Source: Lysobacterales bacterium
GTDB taxonomy: Bacteria; Pseudomonadota; Gammaproteobacteria; Xanthomonadales; Rhodanobacteraceae
Direction of reading: 5' to 3'
Assembly: GCA_002632325.1 (NCBI GenBank)
Contig: NSJK01000013.1
Coordinates: forward strand, 1-64,000
Length of the DNA: 64,000 nt
This document shows positions 18,242 to 27,375 of the stretch, one piece after another. How positions within the stretch are numbered: the stretch's first letter is position 1; every line of letters starts with the position of its first letter. The translations under genes and the position numbers were made by a program. The notes below the pieces were generated by a model. The model saw nothing but the letters and a program-made list of their open reading frames with translations, was not told where the DNA came from and searched no databases.

Positions 18242-18630
18242 CAGTGCAGCGTCCGCGGCGTCGTCAGCACGAAGGTCGGGATCATTGCATCGAACTGGGT
18301 GCCGTCATCGGCTTCCATCTGGTAGCTGCCGCGCATCGTGCCCAGATCGGTCTCGATCACCGCGCCCGAGGTGTACTCGTAGCCTTCGCCCGGACGCACC
18401 CATGGCTGCTCGCCGACCACACCGTCGCCGCGCACCTCATTCACCTTGCCGTTGGCGTCGGTGATGATCCAGTGGCGCGACAGCAGGCGCGCACCGACCG
18501 TGCCGTGGTTGGCGATGGTGATGCGGTAGGCGAAGGCGTAGCGGTTCTCGTGCGGAGCCGACTGGTCGTCGAGAAAGCGCGTGTCGACCGAAATGGAAAT
18601 GTCGTAGGGTTTCTTGTTGGTCATGGCCAT
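18241..18630 (-). CDS. apaG: ApaG domain protein
   Basis: A 129-residue protein with a single fibronectin type III-like ApaG/DUF525 domain: YAFAYRITIANHG, ARLLSRHWIITDANGKVNEVRGDGVVGEQP, and GAVIETDLGTMRGSYQM. Mutants in other bacteria are linked to cobalt resistance and magnesium efflux, but the molecular function is uncertain. The first ATG (MAMTNKK) and the third codon are equivalent starts. Coupled to apaH. Unusually, it is separated from rsmA by a TPR gene and a 240-bp gap in which I see no convincing gene. Confidence 0.95.
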   Translation of the reverse strand: MAMTNKKPYDISISVDTRFLDDQSAPHENRYAFAYRITIANHGTVGARLLSRHWIITDANGKVNEVRGDGVVGEQPWVRPGEGYEYTSGAVIETDLGTMRGSYQMEADDGTQFDAMIPTFVLTTPRTLH

Positions 18631-18870
18631 GGATTTTCAGCGACTGGCGCGTCGCCGGCAAGCCATGCGTGAAGCCGGGCAGGCGGGCATGCGGGGCACG
18701 AAGTTGGACTGCGGACACCGCGTGGTGTGTGGCGGCGAGCGCTGGTGCTGGAAACCCGAGCCAGTGCGTACCGCCGCGCCTGCCACGCTTGGCGGGAAGC
18801 CTTCCCGTGCGCACCGTGCGCGAACGCGTTCGCGCAGAGAGTTGGATTGCGCGCTGTGGCACGCAGTGGG

Positions 18871-20505
18871 TCAGGTGCTCGCCAAGGCGTTGAGTCGCGC
18901 GCGAATCGTGCCGGCCAGGCGATCGTGGTGCACGCCGAGCAGCGCGCGCATTTCCGCATCCGTGATGTAGCCGAGGCCTTGGCGATATTCGCGTTTGATC
19001 GCCGTGTTCTCGGCCCAGTGGCAGTCGACCGTGGCAACCGAATCGACCGTACACACGGCATGGCCTTCGGCCAGGCGCGCCTTGACGCGCTCGAGGTGAC
19101 GTTGGGTGACCTGCCTGGGCGTGGCCTTGGCCGGCAAGGTTTCGAACGCGATGCGCGGATCGCCATTGTTGTCGAAAGGATCCGGGCCAGCCGCGCGACT
19201 GCCCATGAACACTCCATCCTCGAAGCGCGTCATGCATTCGAGCATGCGCGCGGTCTTCCACTTGCCGGTCACGAACGCCAGCACGAAGCCGACCAGGCCC
19301 GGCCACTTGGGCTTGAGCGCAAAGGCTGCGGCGCTGCCGACCTCGGGATGGACGAACAGGCGCACCAGCACGGACTGTCCCAAGGACTGGGTCAAGCCCT
19401 GCGCCTCGACATCGCCCAGGTGCACATAGCCCTGGGCAGCCATGGGTTTCGTGCAGGCATTGGCATGCGCGCGCTGGTAACGCGGATAGTCTGCGGCCGA
19501 GACTTCGATCAGGTCCGGGTCGGGCTCATGGCCGTAGTTGTAGATCTGGATTGCGATGTGGGTGGCGGTCAGCCCGTCGGGCGAATCATCGCCCACCAGT
19601 GCGTCCAGCGCCGAAGGGACATCCGCGCCGTGACGCACCATGGTGGCGACGCCCTGGTTGATGGAATGGAACATGTCCTCGCCCAGGCTACGTTCGGACG
19701 ATGCGGTCGCGGCCATCTGCTCGAACAGCTCGGCCGTCGCGGCGCGCGCGCCCGCCTCGCCCTGCGCGCAGCGATCGCGCTCGCTGCGCACATGCTCGCG
19801 GTTCCCGGCATCGGCCGGCAAGCGTGCCAGCATGTGGTCGTAGTGCCGGGTGGCCAGTTCGTAATCGCCCAGTTGTTCGGCCAGCTTTGCGCAGCGATAG
19901 TCGTGGACGCTGCCATCGCCCAGTGCGGCGGCCCGGGTGAAGTCCTGCAAGGCCGCTTCCAGAGCATCGCGGTCGTACTCCAAGCCGTGCAGGTCTCGTA
20001 CCATGCGGGTCGCGCCTTGCGCATTCATTGCGCGACCTTGGTGCCAGCTCCCGCGCAATGCCCAGGCCTCGGCGCGGTCAGGGGCCAGTTCCAGGCTGCG
20101 GTCCAGCAGTGCGAGCGCATTCGCGCAGTGCGCAGAATCGTTCCCGGTCGCCAGCAGTTCGGTTTCGGCCAACAGGAACAGGACCTGGGCATTGTCCGGC
20201 TCCAGGCTCTGTGCGTGGCGCAACAAAGGCAGTGGGTCGAAGTCCTCTGCACCGCCCAGATTCACGCGCTCGAGCAGGAGCGGCACGTGATTGCGGTCCA
20301 ATGCCAGCGCGGCATCCAGCGCCGCAGTGGCTTCATCGGGTCGATTCAGCTCGATCAGGCAACGGCCGCGGTGGAAGTGCAGGGGTGCGGACTGGGGATG
20401 GGCTGCAAGCAATTCATCGAAGATCGCCAGCGCTCCGGCGTGATCCTTGTTGCGGAAAAGTACAGCAGCTTCCTGGAAACGTTGTTTCGGAGTGCTCTGG
20501 CTCAT
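18871..20505 (-). CDS. TPR-repeat protein with uncharacterised C-terminal domain
   Basis: A 544-residue cytoplasmic protein with no signal peptide. Residues about 1-290 are tetratricopeptide-like helical repeats (AAVLFRNKDHAGALAIFDELLAAHP, HFHRGRCLIELNRPDEATAALDAALALD, later AKLAEQLGDYELATRHYDHML). The remaining 250 residues are not recognisable to me; they contain GYVHLGDVEAQGLTQSLGQ, KPKWPGLVGFVLAFVTGKWK and a Cys/His-containing VDCHWAENTAIKREYRQGLGYITDAEM. An ATG five codons upstream (20520) is an alternative start. It is inserted between rsmA and apaG, which are adjacent in most gammaproteobacteria. Confidence 0.8.
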   Translation of the reverse strand: MSQSTPKQRFQEAAVLFRNKDHAGALAIFDELLAAHPQSAPLHFHRGRCLIELNRPDEATAALDAALALDRNHVPLLLERVNLGGAEDFDPLPLLRHAQSLEPDNAQVLFLLAETELLATGNDSAHCANALALLDRSLELAPDRAEAWALRGSWHQGRAMNAQGATRMVRDLHGLEYDRDALEAALQDFTRAAALGDGSVHDYRCAKLAEQLGDYELATRHYDHMLARLPADAGNREHVRSERDRCAQGEAGARAATAELFEQMAATASSERSLGEDMFHSINQGVATMVRHGADVPSALDALVGDDSPDGLTATHIAIQIYNYGHEPDPDLIEVSAADYPRYQRAHANACTKPMAAQGYVHLGDVEAQGLTQSLGQSVLVRLFVHPEVGSAAAFALKPKWPGLVGFVLAFVTGKWKTARMLECMTRFEDGVFMGSRAAGPDPFDNNGDPRIAFETLPAKATPRQVTQRHLERVKARLAEGHAVCTVDSVATVDCHWAENTAIKREYRQGLGYITDAEMRALLGVHHDRLAGTIRARLNALAST

Positions 20506-20717
20506 GTGCGGCCTGATCATGCGGGGCGACGCGGGAGCGTATCCAATCCGTGCGGCCGATGCATCCCGATGGGTAGATGACTTGCCTGCATGTGTCGAGC
20601 TGCAGCGATTTGTGCTGCGCCTCGGTGCCGATGTCGGCTCCACGCCTTTGGCGCTTGAGTCGACCTGAAGTCGTGTTTGCGAGGGATGGATCAGATCTGG
20701 CTGGGCCCGATCCGACG

Positions 20718-21515
20718 TCAGGCTTGCTTCGGGTCCGCAAGGCACTGCGCCAGTTCGACGAACGCGGCTGGCGCAAGCTGCTCGGCGCGCAGCCGCGGAT
20801 CGATGCCCACCTGCGTGATCACGTCGGTATCGAGCAGGTTGCGCAGCGCGTTGGCGAGGGTCTTGCGACGCTGGCCGAAGGCGGCGCGCACGACGTTTGC
20901 GAGCACGCGCGCATCGACGTCGGGGAGTTCGGCGGGCGGTCGCGGCACCAACCGCACCACCGCCGAATCGACCTTGGGCGGCGGGCGGAACGCCTGCGGC
21001 GGCACGTGCAGGAGCGGCTCGACGCGGCAGGCCAGTTGCAGCATCACCGACAGCCGTCCGTAGACCTTGCTGCCCGGCGCCGCGGCCATGCGCTCGACCA
21101 CTTCCTGTTGCAGCATGAAGTGCATGTCGTCGATCGCGTCGACGTGGTCGAGGCAATGGAACAGGATCGGCGAGGAGATGTTGTAGGGCAGGTTGCCGAC
21201 CACGCGCAGGCGCTGGCCTTGCGCGAGTGCGGTGAAATCGACGCCGAGCACGTCGGCCTGGATGATCGTGAGCTCGCCCACGCCCTGTGCGGCACGTTCC
21301 AGCCGCGGCACGAGGTCGCGGTCGAGTTCGATCACGGTCAAGCGCCCGAGCGCGCGCAGCAGCGGCAGGGTGAGCGCACCATCCCCCGGCCCGATCTCGA
21401 CCACGTTCTCATCGGCGCGCGGTGCAATCGCGCGCACGATCGACTCGATGACCTGCGCATCGTGCAGGAAGTGCTGCCCGAACTGCTTCTTGTGCTGATG
21501 TCGCGGCTGGTTCAT
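20718..21515 (-). CDS. rsmA: 16S rRNA dimethyladenosine transferase
   Basis: A 265-residue methyltransferase adding two methyl groups each to two adjacent adenosines of the 16S 3' helix (A1518/A1519), a late 30S assembly checkpoint. Motifs: KKQFGQHFLHD, VVEIGPGDGALT, and the catalytic NLPYNISSPILFH (NLPY), with VYGRLSVMLQ and FRPPPKVDSAVV further on. The start MNQPRHQHKK precedes the conserved FGQHFL. It lies 52 bp after pdxA in the lptD-surA-pdxA-rsmA run. Confidence 0.97.
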   Translation of the reverse strand: MNQPRHQHKKQFGQHFLHDAQVIESIVRAIAPRADENVVEIGPGDGALTLPLLRALGRLTVIELDRDLVPRLERAAQGVGELTIIQADVLGVDFTALAQGQRLRVVGNLPYNISSPILFHCLDHVDAIDDMHFMLQQEVVERMAAAPGSKVYGRLSVMLQLACRVEPLLHVPPQAFRPPPKVDSAVVRLVPRPPAELPDVDARVLANVVRAAFGQRRKTLANALRNLLDTDVITQVGIDPRLRAEQLAPAAFVELAQCLADPKQA

Positions 21516-21567
21516 GCGCGTGATGTGGGAAAGGATTCTGGTGGTGAGCAGGCCGTGCGCATGCGTT

Positions 21568-22596
21568 TCATTGTGAACGACGTGCGACCAGATCGAGCGC
21601 AAGGCGTGTCGCGGCGATGAGGCTGCCCGGATCGGCGCGCCCGGTGCCGGCGAGGTCCAGCGCGGTGCCGTGATCGACCGAAGTGCGCAGCCACGGCAGG
21701 CCGAGCGTGACGTTGACCGCGTGGCCGAAGCCCGCGTATTTGAGCACCGGCAGGCCCTGGTCGTGGTACATCGCCAGGATCGCATCGAAGCGCGCGAGCT
21801 GGTGCGGCACGAAGGCGGTGTCGGCAGGCAGTGGCCCGACCAGATGCATGCCCTCGCCGCGCAAGCCATCGAGCACGGGCGCGATGACTTCGATCTCCTC
21901 ACGCCCCATGTGCCCGCCTTCACCTGCATGTGGATTGAGCCCGAGCACGCCGATACGGGGTGCGGCGATTGCGAAGCGCGTGCGCAGGTCGTGATCGAGG
22001 ATGCGCAGCGTGCGCGTGAGCTCAGGCGCGGTGATTGCGGCAGGCACCGCGGACAGCGGCAGGTGGGTGGTGGCGAGCGCCACGCGCAGCGGCGCCGCGT
22101 CGGCGCGCTCGGTCGCGAGCATCATCACCACCTCGCAGTGCGCGCGCTGCGCGAAGAACTCGGTGTGGCCAGTGAAGGCAACACCGGCATCGTTGATGAT
22201 TCCCTTGTGCACGGGCGCGGTGACGAGCGCATCGAACTCGCCACTGGCGGCGCCATCGGCGGCGCGGGTGAGCGCGGCGAGCACATGGTGCGCATTGCGC
22301 ACGTCGAGTTGGCCGGGCGTGACCGCTGCGGCGAGCGGCACCGACACCACGCGCAGATGATTGGTGGCGCGGCTCGTCACAGGGCATTGCGCGTCCCAGG
22401 CTTCGAGCACAAGCGGCACGCCGAGTGTGCGCGCAGCATGTTCGAGCAAGCCCGGATCGGTGATCGCGACGAGGTCGGCCGCGAGATCACTCGCGACCAG
22501 TCGCACGATGAGCTCGGCGCCGACGCCGGCGGGCTCGCCCGCCGTGAGCGCGAGGCGCGGCAGGAACGGGGCCGCGCGCTCGGCGAAGGTCGGCAT
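21568..22596 (-). CDS. pdxA: 4-hydroxythreonine-4-phosphate dehydrogenase
   Basis: A 342-residue NAD-dependent enzyme of the DXP-dependent pyridoxal phosphate pathway. Hallmarks: LALTAGEPAGVGAELI at the N-terminus, LVTAPVHKGIINDAG, FTGHTEFFA, RIGVLGLNPHAGEGGHMG with a metal-binding His, and MYHDQGLPVLKYAGF near the end. It lies 17 bp downstream of surA and 52 bp upstream of rsmA, the classical order. Confidence 0.97.
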   Translation of the reverse strand: MPTFAERAAPFLPRLALTAGEPAGVGAELIVRLVASDLAADLVAITDPGLLEHAARTLGVPLVLEAWDAQCPVTSRATNHLRVVSVPLAAAVTPGQLDVRNAHHVLAALTRAADGAASGEFDALVTAPVHKGIINDAGVAFTGHTEFFAQRAHCEVVMMLATERADAAPLRVALATTHLPLSAVPAAITAPELTRTLRILDHDLRTRFAIAAPRIGVLGLNPHAGEGGHMGREEIEVIAPVLDGLRGEGMHLVGPLPADTAFVPHQLARFDAILAMYHDQGLPVLKYAGFGHAVNVTLGLPWLRTSVDHGTALDLAGTGRADPGSLIAATRLALDLVARRSQ

Positions 22597-22613
22597 GATG
22601 CTCCGGCGGTGAC

Positions 22614-23927
22614 TCAGGGCGCCGCAGGTGCGGGCGTGTCGCTGCCGGGCAGACGGATTTCGACATAGGCCTCGCTGCGCAACTGGCGCAGAAAGCTCAT
22701 GTATTCCTCTTCGGCCTTGCGCTGGAAGATCATGTTCTTGGCTTCGTTGCGCTGGATTTCGCCGGCCTTGTCGGCCTGACGCGTGTCGATGAGCTTGAGC
22801 AGGTGCCAGCCCGGCGGTACTTCGAAGGCTTCGGAGAGCTCACCCTTCTTGAGCTTGTCGATCACCGCCTGTGCCTGCGGTCCGTAGGCGTTGGCGGGCG
22901 TCCAGCCCATGTCGCCGCCCAGACGCGCGGTTTCGGTTTCCTGCGAGCTGTCGGTGGCGGCCTTGGCGAAATCCTCACCCGCGACGATGCGCTTGCGGAT
23001 CGCTTCGATTTCCTGCTTTGCCTGCTCGTTGGACACGAGTTCGCTGGTCTTGATGAGGATGTGCTGCAGGTGATATTCGGTGACGAGCTGTTTGCCCGAG
23101 TCACGCTTGCCGACCAGCTTGACGATGTGGAAGCCGTTGGGCCCGCGCAGCGGATCGGTGATCTGGCCGTCCTGCAGTTTGTCGGCTGCCTCGACCAGCG
23201 CTGGCGGCAATTCGTTGACGCCGCGCCAACCGAGGTCGCCGCCCTGCAACGCATCTTCGGCATTGGAATAGCGGATTGCGGCAGCGGCGAAATCCATGCC
23301 GCCGCGCACTTCGCGCACCACGTTCTCGGCCTTGGCGCGCGTGGCGTCGACCTGTTCGGGCGTGGCGCCTTCAGGCAGGTTGATGACGATATGCGCGACA
23401 TGCAGCTGCTCGGTGCGCACGCGGCCGTTCTTGATCAGGCTGTCGATTTCGGCATCGCTGACCTGAGCGCGCGACTGGCCGACCTGCTGGCGCAGCTGTT
23501 GCACCAGCAACTGGTCGCGGATGGTGTTGCGAAATTGGCCATAGTCGAGGCCCTGGCTTTGCACTGCGCCGCGCAGCTGGCTCACGTCCATGTGGTTCTG
23601 CTGTGCGATCTGCATGAGCGATTGATCGATCTGCGCATCGGAAACCTTGATGCCCGAGTCATTGGCACGTGCGACCTGCAGCTTCTGCAGCACGAGGCGA
23701 TCGAGCATCTGCTTCTCGAGCACATCGCGCGGTGGCAACTGGCTCGGATTGTTGGCGAACTGCGCCTGTACCTGGGTGAGCTGGCGGTCGAGCTCGCTGC
23801 GCAGGATCACGTCGTCGTTGACGACCGCAACGATCCCATCAAGTGGCTGCACGCTCTGTGCATGCGCCAGCGGGGCCAGAAACGCCGCGGTGCCAGCGGC
23901 CAGGAGTGCCAACAGGAAATGCTTCAT
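22614..23927 (-). CDS. surA: Periplasmic chaperone and peptidyl-prolyl isomerase SurA
   Basis: A 437-residue periplasmic chaperone for outer-membrane proteins, including the LptD encoded just upstream. A Sec signal peptide (about 1-23, ending AHAQ) is followed by the SurA N-domain (LDGIVAVVNDDVILRSELDRQL), two parvulin domains (around 172-270 and 285-385, with FAAAAIRYSNAEDALQGGDLGW and FAKAATDSSQETETARLGGDMGW) and a short C-terminal helix. The start MKHFLLALLAAG gives a proper signal sequence. It follows lptD by 76 bp. Confidence 0.96.
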   Translation of the reverse strand: MKHFLLALLAAGTAAFLAPLAHAQSVQPLDGIVAVVNDDVILRSELDRQLTQVQAQFANNPSQLPPRDVLEKQMLDRLVLQKLQVARANDSGIKVSDAQIDQSLMQIAQQNHMDVSQLRGAVQSQGLDYGQFRNTIRDQLLVQQLRQQVGQSRAQVSDAEIDSLIKNGRVRTEQLHVAHIVINLPEGATPEQVDATRAKAENVVREVRGGMDFAAAAIRYSNAEDALQGGDLGWRGVNELPPALVEAADKLQDGQITDPLRGPNGFHIVKLVGKRDSGKQLVTEYHLQHILIKTSELVSNEQAKQEIEAIRKRIVAGEDFAKAATDSSQETETARLGGDMGWTPANAYGPQAQAVIDKLKKGELSEAFEVPPGWHLLKLIDTRQADKAGEIQRNEAKNMIFQRKAEEEYMSFLRQLRSEAYVEIRLPGSDTPAPAAP

Positions 23928-24003
23928 CTGAAGATCCGGGAGAGTCGATGCAGGGGTCAAGGCCCCGGGCGGGGCCGGCGACGCGGCGAGAGCTGGCCGC
24001 AAG

Positions 24004-26349
24004 TCATTGATAACCTAGGATAGCACGGCGCAGGAACGAGTCCGTCTTCTGTCCGACCGCGCCCAGTCCCTTGAGTTCGATTTCGAAATACAGGGCGTTG
24101 TCGCTTTCGCCCAATACGTTGCGTACCCAGTGCCGCGCGAGCAGGCGCCAGGTGACGCAGCAGGTGTCATGCTCGATGCCGATGAAACTCTCGAGCGTGC
24201 GCCCGTCCTTGCCGTGCGGATCGCCGGGCAGGGCGAGCGGATTGTTGAGTGCGTAGTTTTCGCGGCCGACCAGACGCCAGCCGTCGGCGAGCGGGATCGC
24301 TGCGCTGAGATCGACCTGTTCGAGGAAATCGCGGCGGAAGCGATAGGAGAAGTTGACCAGTCCACCATTGTCCCAGCGCGCCTGCACGCCGAGCGTGGAC
24401 AGGTCGGTCTGGTGCGAGTTCGGATTCCACTGCTGGGCGAGCACGAATCGCCAGCGATCGGACAGATGCAGGTCGAGCTCGCCGGCCCAGGCCGAACCGC
24501 CAAAATCGGTTTGCGGCGCGTTGGGCATCTGCACGCGCTGGTCGTCGAAATAGCGGATGTTGCCGATGCTCGCCGACACGCGCTCGGTGCCGGTTGCGTC
24601 CTCGAGCATGCGTGTGGTCAAGGCCAGCGTGAGGTTGTTCGCATCCATCTGGCGGTCGGCGCCGACGAAGCGATTGCTGCGGAACATCTGGCCGAAGGTG
24701 AACGGGATTTCCTGGGTATCGAAAATCGGCAGCTCGTCCTGATTGCGATAGGGCACGCGCAAGTAATACGCGCGTGGTTCGAGCGTCTGCGTCCACGCTG
24801 CATCGCCGAAATGCAGGTCGCGCTCGAACACCAGTCCGCTGTCGAGGCTGAGGATCGGCACGCCGCGATCGGGATTGCGCCGCGTCAGCAGCGGATTGCC
24901 GCTCTGGGCGAGGTCGTCGAGGTGATAGCTCGTGTAGCGATAGCCGATCTGCGGACGCAGGAACCAGCCCGCATGCTCGATCGGCAGACCCAGATGCGGG
25001 AACGCATCGAAACGCTGGCCGGTGAGGCCGTGATCGCGATCGAAGCCCACGAATTCGGCATCGAGGCCGCCTTCGAGCAGGCTGAAACTCTTGTCGAGGA
25101 CGAGCGTCGCGCGCGGCAGGCGGCGATAAGGCTCATACGCGCCCGAGAGCGTCGGATCGGTGACCTGATACTGGTCGCCGCCGACGCTGAACTTCCACCA
25201 GTCGCCGCGGCCGTTGAGGTAGGCGCTCGAGGGCAGCAGGCTGATCGCGCTCGAATACAGACCGCGACCGAAATCCTCGAAGTAGTGATCGTCGGAGACG
25301 CGGTTGAGATCGATGCTCGCGCTCCAGCCCGGTGCGATCGCGGTGTAGTCCTTCCACTGGTACCACCAGCGCTGATCGGGAACCTTGGCGCCGTCGAGGC
25401 GCTCGTCGTCGGCGCGATTGTCGTGGCCGATGAACTGCGCATCGAACTGACCGTGGCTGCTTTCGGTGAGATAGCGGAATTGGCCGCCGAGCATGAGGCC
25501 GCGCTCGCTCATGATGCGCGGCGTGAGGGTGGCGTCGTAGTTCGGTGCGAGGTTGAGGTAGACCGGTTGCGCGTAGTCGAAGCCGCGACGCGAGCCGAAG
25601 CCGATCTCGGGATAGAGCAGACCCGAAACGCGGCGATCATCGAGCGGGAAACGCAGGTACGGGAACCAGAACACCGGCACGTTGTGGATACGCAGCGTCA
25701 CGTCGCGCGCACGGCCGATGCCTTCGGCGCGATCGAGGTCGAGCTCGCGTGCGGCGAAGGCCCATTGCTGCTGACTCGGGTTGCAGGTCGAATAGGTCGC
25801 GCCCTTGAGCGTGGCGTGATCGGCGTCCTTCGCCACTGCAACCTGGGCGATGCCGTTGCCGCGCGCCTCGATCAATTGGTAGCGCACACCCTCGAGCGTA
25901 CAGGTTTCCAGCTCGGTGTTGCCGCGCGCGTTGTCGGCGGACAGCAGCAGGCTGCGGTCCTGATAGGTGACCGGGCCCTGCGCCTCGAAATCGGTGGTCT
26001 CGCTGTCGTAGGTGATCTTCTGCGCATGCAGGAACAGATCGAGCTGGCGCAGCTGCGCCTTGCCTTCAAGCGTGTAGTGGGCCTTGTCGCTCGATTCGAC
26101 CTTGAGCGCACTGATCACGCGCTCGGCGGCCTTGCGATCGCCCTCGACCGGCAGGTTCGGCACATGGAAATCGAGCAGGTCGTTCTTGCCGCACATGCCC
26201 CAGTCGAGCGGCTTCTTGGCGCACTTGAGCACGCCCAATTCGCAGGATTTGGCCGCGTCATCGGCCGCATGGGCGGCACCGGGCAGGGCGAGAAGGATCG
26301 CCAGCGCGAGGCAGTGCCGCGGAAGGCTGGAAGCGGATTGGCGGGGCAC
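24004..26349 (-). CDS. lptD: LPS-assembly outer membrane protein LptD
   Basis: A 781-residue outer-membrane translocon inserting lipopolysaccharide into the outer leaflet together with LptE. A signal peptide (about 1-28, ending AHAAD) precedes the OstA jelly-roll (about 60-210, with DSETTDFEAQGPVTYQDRS) and the barrel (about 220-781, starting VPVFWFPYLRFPLDDRR). Cys residues appear near the N-terminus (36, 43, 53), around 152 and 188, and as a CC pair near 735, suiting the interdomain disulphides of LptD. First gene of the surA-pdxA-rsmA transcription unit. Confidence 0.96.
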   Translation of the reverse strand: MPRQSASSLPRHCLALAILLALPGAAHAADDAAKSCELGVLKCAKKPLDWGMCGKNDLLDFHVPNLPVEGDRKAAERVISALKVESSDKAHYTLEGKAQLRQLDLFLHAQKITYDSETTDFEAQGPVTYQDRSLLLSADNARGNTELETCTLEGVRYQLIEARGNGIAQVAVAKDADHATLKGATYSTCNPSQQQWAFAARELDLDRAEGIGRARDVTLRIHNVPVFWFPYLRFPLDDRRVSGLLYPEIGFGSRRGFDYAQPVYLNLAPNYDATLTPRIMSERGLMLGGQFRYLTESSHGQFDAQFIGHDNRADDERLDGAKVPDQRWWYQWKDYTAIAPGWSASIDLNRVSDDHYFEDFGRGLYSSAISLLPSSAYLNGRGDWWKFSVGGDQYQVTDPTLSGAYEPYRRLPRATLVLDKSFSLLEGGLDAEFVGFDRDHGLTGQRFDAFPHLGLPIEHAGWFLRPQIGYRYTSYHLDDLAQSGNPLLTRRNPDRGVPILSLDSGLVFERDLHFGDAAWTQTLEPRAYYLRVPYRNQDELPIFDTQEIPFTFGQMFRSNRFVGADRQMDANNLTLALTTRMLEDATGTERVSASIGNIRYFDDQRVQMPNAPQTDFGGSAWAGELDLHLSDRWRFVLAQQWNPNSHQTDLSTLGVQARWDNGGLVNFSYRFRRDFLEQVDLSAAIPLADGWRLVGRENYALNNPLALPGDPHGKDGRTLESFIGIEHDTCCVTWRLLARHWVRNVLGESDNALYFEIELKGLGAVGQKTDSFLRRAILGYQ

Positions 26350-26412
26350 GGGCAGGTCGCAATGGAAACCAAGGGCGCTAGCTTGCCCAAACCGCGCGCG
26401 CGCAGCAAACGC

Positions 26413-27375
26413 TCAGGTCATCAGAGCGAAAACGTGGGCGGCAACGCTGGCGCGCAGCGCGCCGAGGTGGTAGCCACCTTCGAGGGTGGAGACGATGCGC
26501 CCGCTGGCGTGACGTTCGGCGAGGGCGACCAGCTCGCGGGTGATCCAGGCGTAGTCCTCCTCGGTGAGTTCGAGATTGGCGAGCGGGTCGAGCCGGTGGG
26601 CGTCGAAGCCGGCCGAGATCATCAACAGTTGCGGCGCAAAGGCATCGAGCGCGGGCAGGATGACCTGCGTGCAAGCGGTGCGAAATTCGACCGCCCCGGC
26701 TCCCGCTGGCAGCGGCACGTTGACGATGTTGCCCACGCCGGTGTCGCTGCGCGCGCCGGTGCCCGGATACAGCGGATCCTGGTGCGACGAGGCGTACAGC
26801 ACGCGCGGCTCGTTCCAGAAGATGTCCTGCGTGCCATTGCCGTGATGGACATCGAAATCGACGATGGCGACGCGTTTGAGTCCATGTTCGGCCAGAGCGT
26901 GGGCCGCGCCGACCGCGATGTTGTTGAACAGGCAGAAGCCCATCGCGGTGTCGTGGGTGGCGTGATGCCCCGGCGGTCGCACCGCGCAAAATGCGCGCGT
27001 GGCACCCTCGCCGAGCGCGCCGTCGACTGCGGCGCAGACCGCGCCTGCAGCGCGCAGTGCGGCTTCGGCCGAACCCGGCGACATCATCGTGTCGGCATCG
27101 AGCATGCGCCAGTAATGCAGAGGGCCATGTTCGAGGATGCTGTCGATCAGGCGTCTGGTGTGCACGCGCGCGAGTTGCGCACGGCTCGCGCGCGGCGCCT
27201 GCAGGCGCACGAGTCCGGCAAACACGTTGTCATCGAGTGCTTCGAGCACGGCCGCGAGCCGCGCCACCGCTTCCGGATGCGCAGGGCCGGGATCGTGATC
27301 GAAACAGGCCTCGTGCGTGTACAGCGCCACACGGGTGGCGGTCGTCGCAGCCGCCCGGGCGCCCTTGCCGCTCAC
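26413..27375 (-). CDS. Histone deacetylase family protein (class II-like, acetoin utilisation type)
   Basis: A 320-residue zinc-dependent amidohydrolase likely removing acyl groups from acetyl-lysine, acetylpolyamines or a related compound. Motifs: FCAVRPPGHHAT (tandem His charge relay), FCLFNNIAVGAAHAL, the zinc-ligand segment IVDFDVHHGNGTQDIFW, and SAGFDAHRLDPLANLELTEEDY. I start at the GTG overlapping the adenosyltransferase stop (GTGA); no ATG lies in the right place and the conserved domain begins at VALYTHEACF about 18 residues later. Coupled to the upstream gene, an odd pairing. Confidence 0.9.
   Translation of the reverse strand: MSGKGARAAATTATRVALYTHEACFDHDPGPAHPEAVARLAAVLEALDDNVFAGLVRLQAPRASRAQLARVHTRRLIDSILEHGPLHYWRMLDADTMMSPGSAEAALRAAGAVCAAVDGALGEGATRAFCAVRPPGHHATHDTAMGFCLFNNIAVGAAHALAEHGLKRVAIVDFDVHHGNGTQDIFWNEPRVLYASSHQDPLYPGTGARSDTGVGNIVNVPLPAGAGAVEFRTACTQVILPALDAFAPQLLMISAGFDAHRLDPLANLELTEEDYAWITRELVALAERHASGRIVSTLEGGYHLGALRASVAAHVFALMT

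Noticed and set aside
18614..18970. A 118-codon plus-strand protein between apaG and the TPR gene
   Set aside because: It overlaps both the start of apaG and the end of the TPR gene on the opposite strand, lacks a Shine-Dalgarno and has no recognisable domain.
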